From Basidiobolus meristosporus CBS 931.73 (lineage: Eukaryota > Basidiobolomycota > Basidiobolomycetes > Basidiobolales > Basidiobolaceae): a stretch of DNA of 64,000 nt. Below the pieces are notes generated by a model, which had not been told where the DNA came from, did not search any database, and saw only the letters and a list, made by a program, of their open reading frames with translations. Numbering within the stretch: the stretch's first letter is position 1; each line of letters opens with the position of its first letter. The stretch lies in NCBI GenBank assembly GCA_002104905.1, contig MCFE01000334.1:28588-92587 (forward strand), written 5' to 3'. This document shows positions 10,947-22,188 of this stretch, piece by piece. A program made the position numbers and the translations under genes.

Positions 10947-13634
10947 AAGCCTGAATATGGAAATGCTGCAACAACTGAAGATAGACTTTTCAAATCTGCA
11001 CTAAGTATGATCACAAACAAGGATTCTCAGACGTGTTACATTAACTCTGGAGCATCTAAGCACCTTACAGACCAAAAGGCACTTTTCACCAAATATCAAG
11101 AAACTCCAATTAAGTTGGTTTTCATGGGTGACAATAGAACACTTGATGCAGTGGGAGGAGGAACTACCCAAGTTAACCTTAGAAGCAGTAAAGAAAATCA
11201 TACACTGCCCTTTAAAGAAGTACTCTTTATACCAGAAATAGCCATGAACCTACTAGCTATAAGCAAGGCCATAGCAGAAGGTCTCAGCTTTAGCTTTGTC
11301 AATTCTGGATGCAGGATCACTGCTCAAAATGGTGCCCATATTGCTTTGGGTATCAGAGATCATAATCTGTATAAGTTGACTTATATTCCATCATATCAGG
11401 AAGCCAATATAAGTAACTTAAATCAGAAACATCAATGCTTTGACACAGGAGATTTGGACACATCAATTTTGATTATATGTGCAAAATGATCAAATCTCAA
11501 CTGATTTCTGGTGTTAAAATTGATCCACCAGCTAATTGAAAGCACTGTGCAGCCTGCATATATGGGATACAAGCCAGAAAACTGTTCAAGAGCTCTGGGT
11601 TAATTAAAACTAAGAAAAAATTAGATCTAGCTCACTCAGATCTGTGTTGACCCATGCAAGATTATTTGTTAAGTGGGATGAAGTATTTAATCACCATTAT
11701 TGATGATATACAAAATACATGTGGGTGTACTTCATGGAGAGAAAGGAAGATGCTCTGTCTAAGCTCAGGCAGTTTAAAGCCATGGTGGAGAGAGAAACTG
11801 GTGAAGAACATCAAGAAAATATGCTCTGGCAATGGTAGAGAAAACACCTCAAAACTCTTCATCCATTTCTGCAATGTTCATGGGATAAAGCAAGCAACTA
11901 CTCTACCATACTCCCTACAGCAAAATGAAGTAGCAGAATGTGCAAACTGATCAATAATTGACATGACAAGATCTATGATCCATGATCCATGATCAAAAAT
12001 TATCCTATGACTTTTGGGCAGAATTAGTTGACACAGCAGGTATGCCTTAAGAATAGGTGTTATAACAGAATACTTTGTGATTCTACTCCACTTGAAGCAT
12101 GGTATGAATACAGACAAAGTGCAGAACATCTGAGAATATTTTGGTGTACATTGTATGCCAAGAAACTGCTCAGAAATCAGTCAAAATTTGAGCCAGAAAG
12201 TGTAAAATGCATATGCTTGGGCTACTGCAGTGAGAGCAAAGCATACAGACTCTACAATGCCAAAGCAAAAAGCTAATCAAGTCCAGGGGTGTGTTGTTTA
12301 ATGAACATTCTATATACTCACACAAAATGACATCAGTTGATGTCAAAAATCTGATCTCAGGTCCACCAATTGTCAGGATTGAATCAGAGCAAAACTATGA
12401 ATATTTTATCACTCTAGAGGACTCTACAGCCACAGTTCAGCCTGAAGCAGTACCCAGGAATATCCCATAAGTGATCATTCCAATATCAAATGCCTGGATA
12501 TCCAACTGGACTAGAATTAGCCCAGATTACTATATCAATGAGTGTACAGACTTAACCTATGCCTATTCAGTCCATTTTGATGAAGCCCAGACTGCAAAAG
12601 AGGCCCTAAATATCCCTCAGACAAAGTTTTGGAGATCTGCAATGACTGAAGAATATCAGACCCTAATGGAGAATCAAATCTGGTACTTAGACAAGTTACT
12701 AATCAACCAATAATCAATTGGATGCGGATGGGACTTTAAGGCAAAATACATGGCTGATGGTACAATTGAAAGATATACAGCAAGAATTGTGGCCAAAGGA
12801 TACTCTCAAACAAAAGGACTTGACTATACTGAGACTTTGCACTGGTAGCCAAGTTTAATTCTGTCAGATTAACATTGGCTATTGCAGCCAAATATAGGTT
12901 TTTATTGCATCAAATGGATGTAAAAACTGCATTTTTGGAATGAAGAGCTTGCTAAGGGCATCTATATGGACCAGGCTGATGGGTTTGCTGACCAAGATGA
13001 TCCCCATTTGGTCTGCAAGCTTAATAACTGTCTATGTGGACTCAGAAAATCACCAAAAGCCTGGAGTTGCAAGATAGATTCTTATTTGGAATCTTTGAGT
13101 TTCAAAAGGAGTAGTGCTGACTATAGTATATACTATAAGCCAGATAGAGCAAATTCAGCTCTATTAGCTCTATAATTGGATGATCTTTTTATAGCCACCA
13201 ATAACCACAAAACATTGGTAGCAACTAAATCCAGCCTATCTAAAGAGTTCAGGATGTCTGATCTAGGAGAACTCAGCTACTACTTAGGGATAAAGTTCTT
13301 CATAGACAGAAGTACCCAGGCTATCACACTAAGCCAATCCAAGTACCAAATGGAAGACTGTAAACCAGCAGCTACCCCAATGGAGACAAACATTAACTTG
13401 GTCAAAACGCAACTAAATCAAGTGAGCTTGGTGCCATCTGAAAGCCCTGACTTTTCTTTTAATCTGTGGTCTGCAGTCAGATGTATATTATGCTTGGGAC
13501 ATGTCCAGATATCTTGTATTCAGTGAGAGTTGTCAGCCAGCATATTCAGAACTATGGATCTGATCATATTGCAGCAGTCTAGCAGATTTTTAGATACCTA
13601 AAAGGAGCTGCTGATATCTGTTTAAAATACACTG
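10947..13634 (+). pseudogene. Copia Pol relic: protease, integrase, reverse transcriptase
   Basis: Domains occur in copia order (protease, integrase, RT). The protease motif reads NSGASKHL, with the catalytic Asp codon changed from GAC to AAC at 11043-11045. Integrase shows its zinc-site Cys pair CAAC at 11546-11557 and the first catalytic Asp in HSD near 11637. The second Asp is lost (GNGREN near 11830) and the Glu region QQNEVAE is still visible near 11925. Reverse transcriptase is recognisable from about 12720. It has a one-base deletion near 12840, and at 13173-13184 a stop then LDD stands where YVDD is expected. RNase H is missing: the frame runs into an LTR fragment at about 13635. The element is dead. 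Confidence 0.88.
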
Positions 13635-13732
13635 ATAAATACCACTTTTACATTCAATAAGTCATTAAGTGAAAACCACATAATCTATTTGTTCTCCCAA
13701 TTGCTTCCAATATCCCCAAGACTCTTCCAACA
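13635..13732 (+). repeat. Partial 3' LTR of the copia element
   Basis: The sequence from ATAAATACCAC to CCAACA matches the last 100 or so bases of the 5' LTR. It is fused directly to the RT region at a shared ATAAATACC, so a deletion removed RNase H and the first two thirds of the LTR. Confidence 0.75.
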
Positions 13733-14216
13733 CATAGTCCTTTGAGCAGCGGTAGTCATCTTTAACTTTGGCAGAGCAATAGTTCAGAAAGTCATTCTCC
13801 AGATGAGCAGAAAAGGATCCAAGGCAAAGTAGACACCAAGTGGACAGCAAGCTTGGGGCTCATAGCCTGTTGCAATATTCTGAGGAGTATTGGAGGTGAT
13901 GTGGAGAACTAGAGGATTTATATGTTATACACATTTAGATTTATTGATCAAAAGTATGGTATTTATACTTTTGATCAAGTAGGGCAAACAAACATGTAGA
14001 GTTTCTTAAGGAAGGTCACAAGAATATGTGTCCAAAGTTTGGGGGCTTTTGGACAACTTTGAGAAAGATCATAATCTAGGTACCTGATAATTTGGTGAAA
14101 ATATTCCAAGTAAATCCCAACAAGAAATTTGGTCAGGACAGAATGCCAATCAGAGAATAAAATCTAGGTGACTAAGTTAGCATGAATATTTAGGTGACAA
14201 CCTAATAATTACAACA
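13733..14216 (-). mobile_element. Second copia copy, minus strand: LTR, primer-binding site and leader
   Basis: On the minus strand the LTR runs from 14216 down to 13868 (349 bases, TGTTGT to GCAACA). It is followed by the primer-binding site at 13867-13855 and about 120 bases of leader/gag start down to 13733. There it is cut by the other element. The leader ATG frame is closed by a stop after about two dozen codons. This copy interrupts the older relic at 14217-14769. Confidence 0.8.
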
Positions 14217-14769
14217 TCCAAGACTCTTCCAACATTGAGAGCATATCACCTGCTTCTTTAGAAGGGAGTTCCCTTGCTATAGCCATATATCAAAGGCCTT
14301 TTTCCTGTAGCCGCATCTTCATTGCAACCCTTGATATATTTGGCAATTGAATCCATTCAACCTTTTGGGGCAGGAAAATCCCAGTAATATCAGTAGTAGA
14401 CACTCCGGGGAGAGGCAGCTTGGGGCTTGTAACCTGTTGTGGATTCTTGGAGATACGGAAAGTGGCTGAGAGAGTCAGTAGAATGTGTGGGTTTCACTTG
14501 ATGACTTGTTGAATGCCGAGGGGTGGGATTTTTGTGTTGAAAAGGACTTGGCAAGACCCGCATGTACAATATGCATAGGATAGTGCTGACTATGTGTGAG
14601 CAAGGTTTGGGGGCTTTGGGATAACTTGAGAATTATGGTGTTCTGGGTACTTGACATTTGGTGAGAAGATGCCGAGCAAATCTCAACGGAGAATTTGCGC
14701 AGGAAATGGTAAAGCATGTAAGCTATGGTCCGAGTGACTGGGTCAATGGAGTAATTAGGCGTAGATACA
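14217..14769 (-). mobile_element. Older, GC-richer copia relic: LTR plus Gag N-terminus
   Basis: The minus-strand LTR is about 14769 to 14435, 335 bases. Its end is CCACAACA followed by GGTTACAAGCCCC, a mutated primer-binding site. Downstream on the minus strand a Gag N-terminus is recognisable (STTDITGIF, then a W and LQEKGL), matching the Gag start at 10203-10310. It is cut at 14217 by the newer LTR. Its base composition is visibly less AT-rich than the other copies, so it is either a different lineage or was mutated differently. Confidence 0.65.
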
Positions 14770-16069
14770 AAATCTGCACGCTTGTTGGGGCTTGATTTTC
14801 TGGATTTCTCATCCGAATCCTAAGCAAATGGATACATGATTTAGTAATCAGTCGACAAAACCCCCAACTGGCGATGTGAAAGATCGCCTCGAGTTGGGAA
14901 CCGATGGGGAATTGGTGATACGTCCATGCCATGGATCTTCGGATCAACATGCTGTCCAACGACAGCGATATGGCAACCCAGCGGACCTTGGGTCCACATA
15001 GTCCACCTGACCTCCCAAATACAGCCCACTTCTCCTTCACGGTACGCGCAGTGGGGAAGTTGGCCAGGATCGCATCCCGCTGGTGGGGAAGCTTGGAAAA
15101 GGTCGTGGCTGGTCGTGGTGGAGTTCGGGGATGCCTACCCCTTCCACCCTCTTACTCGACCATCTACGCCAGAACGATTCCACCGGAACTGCCCCTTCTT
15201 GATTACCCAACAAGCCCATCTCCATATAAAGCCAGAGCGCCCACCCACCCACCAACTCCGGTGAGGCCCCGATCTCGCCCCCTCCCCCTCCAGTCAGCTC
15301 CGACGGGACCCAACCCATATCCACACCCATTCCAGCTGCCCGGTATATCCGTACCGAGGCGGATCCACGGTGGATGAGGGGCCGGGATGTCCCCTACGCG
15401 TCGCCGATCCTTCTCGTCTGGAAATGGGTTTCCTTGTGGGGAGGCAACGTGTCGGCCGATTCGAGCTCTCCTCCGGGTCTGGGACGCACCCACGGAAACC
15501 TGGTGGACGAGGCCGAAGGGGAAGGGGATTCGCGACGTTCGAATCATCCCCGGACTCCATGGAATTCCCAAAACCGGACCCGGTTGGGGGGGGCCACGCC
15601 GTGGGTCATTTCTCCCGGATGATTCCACCAGCGCCATGGATGCCACGCGTTCCAGGAATGGCGGGAATGGGGGGATCCAGAACTTCCACAACTTCCTTCG
15701 AAAGAAGACCAGGGATCGCATCTCCCTCGCATCCCTGTCCCACCGCTCGCGGAGAGATCTTTTCTCAACGGGATCACCGCCCGGAGATCGGGGTGTTCGT
15801 CGCGCAAGTGTGCGCACACCCACGTCCGCCCAAGAGTCGTGGTGGAAAATGGGGAGGGGGGAATAGGCGGTGGTTTGAGATTGAATACAAGTGCTCGTGA
15901 TGCGATTTATTGGGTGAAAAAGATACCGTTCAAAAAGTCAAGGAACCTCGGCTATATATTTATATATTTAACATAGGATTGCAGGTAATGCTACAGTTGG
16001 GATGGTGAGGTGGTTACCCGGTGGAACGACTGGCTCGTTCCCCGGGATGTGGATGCGCCCCCTTCGGCA
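14770..16069. other. GC-rich spacer downstream of the Skt5-like gene
   Basis: The G+C is visibly higher than anywhere else in the window, with several overlapping long open frames on both strands (for example 15203-15823 minus and 15370-15900 plus). They are Pro/Arg/Gly-rich, overlap each other, and show no family pattern, so I read them as by-products of GC-rich sequence. A TATATTTATATATTT tract at 15953-15967 lies just past the Skt5 stop and may serve 3' end formation. Confidence 0.4.
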
Positions 16070-18296
16070 TCAAGAGATGATACAGTCGCTGCGTTCCCGC
16101 TTCTGCTTCCGCTTAAGTGTTTCGAATTCCCCTTTCGTGGGCGCGTTGGTAGAGCCACCCTCCAATCTCCGTTGGGCTTCTAGACTACCATGGGCGGCCG
16201 CTTTGACGTACCATTCGTTGGCAAGTTGGGGGTCGGCGGGAACTCCCACGCCGATCTCGTAATAGTATCCCATGGCAAATTCGGCCTTGGGTAAGCCCTT
16301 GGAGGTGGCTTGGAAACACCAGCTGTAAGCAAGGTCGTCGTTCTGCTCCAGGATCCCTTCCGCACCGCTTGCATACCATCCACTCAGCCCCATTTGGCAT
16401 TCGGGGTCTCCTTTCTCTGCCCCTTCTCGATAGTAGGTGATGGATTTACTTGGGTCTGAGGGGAACCCAAGCTCGTTAAACTCGTAGCAAGCGCCAAGTC
16501 GATGGAGGGCAGGGCTGTATCCCAAGTCGGCGGCTTTGCGGATGTTCTCTTGGGCCATGTCCAGGTCGAAGTGAAGGGAGCTTACGTCGACCAACTTGTA
16601 ATCCCCAGCAAGGATCAGGCCGTACAAATAGGCACCATCCGGGCATTCGCGATCAGCCTCCTTGGCCGCACGCGCCAAATAAAGCATGGCTTGGTTCAGG
16701 TTTTGCTTCAGCTTCATCTCCCCGTGTAGGTAGGCGAGACCTAGTCGATAGTTCGCCGATACACTTCCACCACTCGCTGCTTTCAGGTAGAACTGTACCG
16801 CCTTGCTGTACCCCTTCTTCTTTTCGCAGAAGTAGCCCACTTTGAAGGTGGATTTGATGAACCCGAGCTTGGAGGAACTCTTGTAGAGTGCAAGCGCTTT
16901 GTCCAGATTTTGAGGGAATCCGTACATCCCGTTCTCCAACCAGGTCGCGTAAATGTACATGGCTTCGGGCTGACCGGATTTCTGTAACCTCTTGATCCAG
17001 AAGATCGCCTCGTCCAGTAACTTTTTAAGCGAAGGGTTTCCGTCTTTACCGTTGGGATCCCCGAATGTCGTGGAAGAGAAGATCAAATACTTGGCGAATT
17101 CCAATTGAATCCTCGGGTCGTTGGTTTTTTTGGCCGTTTCACGGTACATCCCCAGGGCCGACTCTTCATTGACCAGGGTTAGTGAGGCCCGATGGTTTGT
17201 GACCCGTTTCAGCCCGTCTCCGGGGCCTGGAAGCTGTAGTAGAGTCGCACAACTGTTTCGATTCGCTCTACCTGGACTCAGGTCCCTTGGACGAAGCTCA
17301 ACAATCGAGGTTGGTCTTAGGGATGACTGGTCGGAATTAACTGTAGAGGCGCGCAGGGAATCACATTCATCAGAGGAGTACGAGTCCAACGAGTCAATCG
17401 AACGGCGCTTAGCCACTGGTAAATTATTTACAGAAGAATCTGAATGGCTGTAGCGATAGTTAGCGTTAGAATGCGACGTTTGGGAAGATTCGCCGTTGCT
17501 ATACGAAGCATCCGAATTGTATCCTCGATTTGTGGGATTATCTAGGTGGGTATCAGAGTGTCCATGATGCGTATATGGACTGAGGTTGTTGCTTTTAGGT
17601 ATGGACTCGGTACTGGACGACATCCCCGACACTTGGAGCTTATTTTTCAGATCTTTCTCTATGTCCTCGCTAGAACTACACGAAAGGGACCCGTAGGTAG
17701 AATCTCGAACTCCTGTGTGACCGCTTGCTTGGCCCTCATACCTCGATATCGGAGAGCTTGGCAAATCAGAAAGTGGAGTTGACGCGGATGAGGTTAGGCT
17801 GTCAGGAGAAAGTGTCGATGGGCTGGTTGAGTGAGGAATGTGTAGTCGTGGGGGTGGGTATACCGCCCCGGGGGCGGTTCGTGGAGGCGGGTAGGCAGGT
17901 CTTGCTAAAAAAGTGAAGCAGAAGGTGAGATGGAGGAAGCCATATCATGATAGTGTAGGTAAAACTACCTGTAGGTGATACGGAGTGGGGATTTACAGGC
18001 GCAAGGTTGGGGGGAAGTCCATAACTGTAGTAGAGCTGTGGGTACCCTTGTGGACGAGGAGGATATGTAGGGCTGCCTGGCTGCTGTGTGGGAGAATATG
18101 GAGATTTGCCATGAAGAGGTCTTGGGCCCATAGGAGGGCTTGAATGGTGTGAGTTAGTGGGGAGCTCGTGAGATTCTGTACTGGACTTTGGTTCGTTTAG
18201 GTGGCCTTTCAAGGGATATGGTCTTGGGCCCAGTGGTTTTTTGGATTTGTCGACCGCTTGGTCGTTTGCTGAGTGCATATTCTCGGACGATAACAT
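16070..18296 (-). CDS. Skt5/Chs4-type chitin synthase activator with Sel1 repeats and CaaX box
   Basis: Two exons, 18296-17969 and 17904-16070, flank a 64-base intron (17905-17968, GTAGTT..TTTTTTAG). The join is in frame and gives 720 residues. The start is the first ATG (18296), just after an in-frame stop. The first 350 or so residues are Ser/Pro-rich and probably disordered. From about residue 355 to 700 there are about seven Sel1 repeats of the A-x-x-x-Y-x-x-A-A-x-x-G type. The protein ends in CIIS, a CaaX prenylation box, as yeast Chs4 ends in a CaaX. In yeast this family binds and activates chitin synthase III at the bud neck. Here I infer a membrane-tethered activator of cell-wall chitin synthesis. 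Other Sel1 proteins are possible, but the C-terminal CaaX favours this assignment. Confidence 0.88.
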
Positions 18297-19501
18297 CTTC
18301 AACGTCAATCAAGCACTAGGTGATAATCAAGTAGTCGTCCGTGGAGAAAGACAAGGTGGAGCTTGCGGTAGTGCTTAAGGGAATATTACGAATGTTTGCA
18401 GCGGTTATAGTTTATGTTTATATGCTTGCGACCAGTGCTGCAATGAGGGGATATGCCTTTCTTTAAAGAGCTCCGAAATGAACGAGGCTGAGTCCTGAAA
18501 GACTAGATTAGGTCTTACCTTCCATATATGGTTTGAAGAGAAATTTTAATTCCAATTAAGATGTCAGATTTGATTGGCAGCACAGCCCACTTCCACTGAT
18601 ATACAATCACAGGCAGGAAGCCAATGAGCGATGATTTGTAGAGGAGCAAAAAACTCAATAATAGTAACATTAAAGTGTATTAATTCTTCCTAGCAAGGAT
18701 AGAACGCGCTCGATCTACCGTCTCACCCAGAAAAACCATCCAGCGGGCTAGTTAACAAGGGATCAGGGGATGATGCCAAGCGCAATAGACGGGCTGGTTC
18801 TAATCGTTTATCTCGGCATCGAAGTGATGTAGTGCGACTTCGGCAGCCTTTACTTGATCTTAATAAGTTTAGCTGCTGTGTAACGGAACCGTCCTATTGC
18901 GTCAAGATCAAGGACCGTGGATGCTCAGAAAAACAGTGAGCTCTCATTAAAACGAAGCACGTCATTCCAGCTGCATATATTACTTGGAATGAACAGTCAG
19001 TAGATTACGAAAATCGTGATTGTTGTGGCTGGTTTGCATCAGGGTCATGTTTACTTCATCGCACAGGTTGTTTTCCGCTCGGGCTCTAAATAGATTCCTT
19101 GGCGTTCACTGGCTACCAATTCTCGCCGCACGTGATACTCATTGGGGATCATCCCCGAAGTGTACACGTATCCTAGGGTCAGCAGCTACTCAACAACCAG
19201 CAGGAGAACACCAGATACCACACAGTTACAAATGCCACCACCGTCTGTGGAGGGCTCCAGGGAGCCATCGGCCTGAACACACACTTGTCAAGCTTTCCAC
19301 ACCCCGGGCATTTGGGCTACTTGGCTAATCGACCAGATGGATAATTCGCCTCCAGCGTATGTCATACCCTCGCATCGCTACGCTTGCATATGTTAGATGA
19401 GCGCAGATTGGGTTGAACAATGGTTGATGTGCGGCACTCATACGATCCTGGCTGGTGTTCACGATACTCCTCGGTCAGAGGAGATCCGAAAACGAAGCAA
19501 T
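18297..19501. other. Intergenic spacer
   Basis: No supported gene. It holds the 5' region of the Skt5-like gene (18297 onwards) and the 3' region of the cupin gene. The longest frame (19020-19328 plus) has no family pattern. Confidence 0.5.
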
Positions 19502-20040
19502 TTATTGGTTGATCTGATCAATGTCATTCATATTTACATAGTTCCGTTGATTTTCAAAGCAAAACAGTCGCTTCTTGATATCTGGGTAATCAACAACATC
19601 GGCATTTAATCTGGTTCCGGACACGAGATACACGAGATCCTCGTCAAACGGATTCGTCAGGGTATGTGGCGCACTGGTTTGTGAAAATCCCATAAAGTCG
19701 CCTAATGGTGGAGTTAGGAGATTACCGCCGGGTGTCATGGTAGAGGTATCTTACCTGGCCCAACTTCGCTCACTTGCGAGCCGATTCGTGCTCTCCCTCT
19801 CCCAGATATGACGAAGAGGAACTCTTCAACCATATGATGAGTATGGTATGTGGTAGATTCGTCGCCAGGCTTGAGTGTAACATGGTGAACGCCCAGGGTT
19901 GTCATTCCCACCATATCGCCAAGTGATACGGTATGGCGAACGGCCTCCGAATTTAGCGGATGGACACGCTTCGTTTTCTCCAGCTGGGCTATCTCGGAGG
20001 CTTTTAGCAAGCAGGTGTGCTGCGCGGAACTCTCACTCAT
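19502..20040 (-). CDS. Small single-domain cupin protein
   Basis: Two exons, 20040-19755 and 19701-19502, with a 53-base intron (19702-19754, GTAAGA..CATTAG), give 161 residues. Without splicing the cupin barrel would be cut in half; with it the motif reads VGPGDFMGF. Cupin motif 1 is PG-x6-HTHH-x3-E followed by a Gly (about residues 57-80), and motif 2 is G-D-F..P-H-x-L-x-N just after the splice. The HTHH and Glu residues are metal ligands. The C-terminal D-Y-P-D-x-x-K-R stretch is seen in a bacterial and fungal family of stand-alone cupins of uncertain substrate. It may be a metal-dependent enzyme or a sugar/small-molecule binder. It lies head-to-head with the Svf1 gene. A TATA-like TATATAAG lies at 20095-20088. 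Confidence 0.88.
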
Positions 20041-20087
20041 GTTCGCTAATGTGCTAACGTCAGTTTGATCTGTGGGGACCCGATACC

Positions 20088-20095
20088 TTATATAG
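20088..20095 (-). promoter_or_regulatory. TATA-like box of the cupin gene
   Basis: TATATAAG on the minus strand, 48 bases before the ATG at 20040. The distance is short, which suggests a short 5' leader. The site is inferred from sequence only. Confidence 0.4.
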
Positions 20096-21052
20096 GCTGG
20101 TCTTGTGAACTACGTACGTATTGTTTCAAGGATGACTTGGCGGAGCCATTAATCAGGTTACTTTCAAAAACGAGCGCATGTAACGCTTGGGTCAACTTTG
20201 AGGTAATTAGCGATATCGGATTTGGCCCATACGGCACAAATCAGATGGGCATCTGAGGCAAAATACTATCGAGAATGTCCGCACCGCCTTCTCTCCTCGA
20301 CCGAAATCCTGTAATTCCTGTTGAGCCAGAAACACTCATATGACCCAGGAATGCCCCGAAATGTTGTAGGGACCTTTCCACACTCACCGCAATATCCAGC
20401 GGATGCTTGGCTGGATTACCTCATGCAGCCTGGCCCTCGTAGTTGACCGGCAGTTCGTTGACCGTCATCGTTACAGCTTTCTGATGAGTCAACCCGGTTG
20501 GGAATTTCAGCACGCTTGTTGGGATGTGAATTTTCTAATGCAGAGTGGAGTTGCACTACTTGGTGATCCGAGCCTCAAAACCCCGACAGGCGGCAGTGGT
20601 GTCGAAACTTCTACCTAAGCCGAAGACCGATGTACTCGGCTTTGGTGCTCCCCGATAGTACAATCTCCCCCATGGGCGCCAGCGGAGTCCCAAGGGTGCT
20701 CTTGTTGTGAGCAAATCCATGCTGGGATGAAGTCACCCTGGCATTGCTAATAGGCCCATAATGGCCTAGCTATTGCGTATATAGTTAATCAGCATTACAT
20801 GGCACATTCTGTGATTGCAATGGGCTCACTGGTGATCAGGGACCAGCCGATCATAGCCCTTATGCCTGATGAAACATCATACCTCGATTCCAGCCAATTT
20901 TGGAAAGTTTTGATGTCGTGGATGTATGTCATCTCAATTTTGATACATTATTCCTTTAAAAAGACTTGTCCTGCCACACACTCCCGAATATTTTTGGGTA
21001 TATTAGCGTCATGTCAACTCGTATGTAATTTGTATTGCATGCTCACTTTTAG
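20096..21052. other. Intergenic spacer, probably holding the Svf1 promoter and first exon
   Basis: Head-to-head spacer between the cupin and Svf1 genes. A small hairpin (AAGCCGA / TCGGCTT, about 20617-20643) is present. The frame 20799-21065 does not join the Svf1 frame by any good donor that I could find. The Svf1 first exon should lie here but was not identified. Confidence 0.35.
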
Positions 21053-22188
21053 CGAAGCCGTCTAACATTTCATCCCATGAAGCTATCTATCTGGCCTGCG
21101 ATATAGCTGAAGAGAAAAACATACCTCTCGTCTCTCAGTTGGGCTGTACCGATCTGAAATGGACTCTGGCTGGAGGCTCCTCCACCGAGAGTGCCACTTT
21201 TTACATTAAACTGGATGACGGTGGCTTATTGTTCGTGCAATTGGCGCACTCCAACATCGGGTAAGTATTTCAACCGTAGCCAAACTTTATCACCAACTTA
21301 CCGGTTTGTGCTAGTTTGAGTCCAACCGTTCAAACTACAGCACAGTACTTCAACGGGGAGGTCCACAAGTTTGAGACTGCTAATCGGTCGGCACGTACTT
21401 TCCAGGCCTCTTCGGACAAGGGATCTGTCTCGGTAGAGGGGATGACCATCGTCAACAACGAGGAAGACTCCAGACTGGATGTGTTGATCACGTTTGACAC
21501 CCTGGAGATCAAGTTCAACTTCTCTATCGTCGACTGTGGTTTCCAGATCGGGGAGGGGAAGACGTATTTTGGTGAGTTGAGCCCGTCAAGCTTTATTTGT
21601 CACCAATCTTTCCCGAAGGGAACTGTGCGTGGAACCATAAAATACGACGACGAGACCCGCGATATCGTGGGTGAAGGCTACTACATCCATGCCGTGCTCA
21701 GTATGAAGCCACACGAAGTAGCCACTAAATGCAACCTGATCACTCTACAAAGTGGAGATAACGCTCTAAGTTTGCTTCACTTCGATACGCCCGAAAGTTT
21801 CGATTTCATCCCGGTTACTCAAGCATCCCTCATCCTGAACAGAAAGCTGGTGGCAGTCACGGTTAAAAACACCGCTCAGTTCATTTCCACCAGCACCGAT
21901 CCTGAGAATGGCTATGAGGTTCCCTCCGAAGTGCACTATACCATGGATGGGGACACTCTGGATGGAAGACCCTTCCACTGTGAAGCCACCATCAAATTAA
22001 CAAGCCTGCTGATGAAGGTGGATGTACTAAGCGAGCTCCCATACATTCTCCGAAAGATCATCCAGTACTTTTTCACCAAGCCCTACATTTACCAGTTCTT
22101 CGACGATGCCGAGGTGACAGCCACCATCGGCGATGAAGAGGTCAGCTTCGGTGGAAAGGCCTTCTTCGAATGCTCGTTCTTGAACTGA
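21053..22188 (+). CDS. Svf1-family survival factor (5' exon unresolved)
   Basis: An internal exon ends at 21260 (GG then GTAAGT). A 54-base intron (21261-21314, ..GTGCTAG) precedes the last exon 21315-22188. The joined frame reads HSNIGLSPTVQ. The protein shows the Svf1 pattern: a D-L-K-W-T-L-x-G-G start, TFYIKLDDG, QLAHSNIG, then two lipocalin-like halves ending in a beta-rich C-terminus. Yeast Svf1 is needed for survival under oxidative stress and carries ceramides between ER and Golgi. A similar role is inferred. There is no ATG in frame upstream. The acceptor CACTTTTAG at 21044-21052 marks a likely exon start, so a short first exon lies further 5'. About 360 residues are visible, near the usual length. 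Confidence 0.85.

Noticed and set aside
15203-15900. Long open frames on both strands in the GC-rich island
   Set aside because: They overlap each other, are Pro/Arg/Gly-rich and show no domain. High G+C alone removes stop codons.
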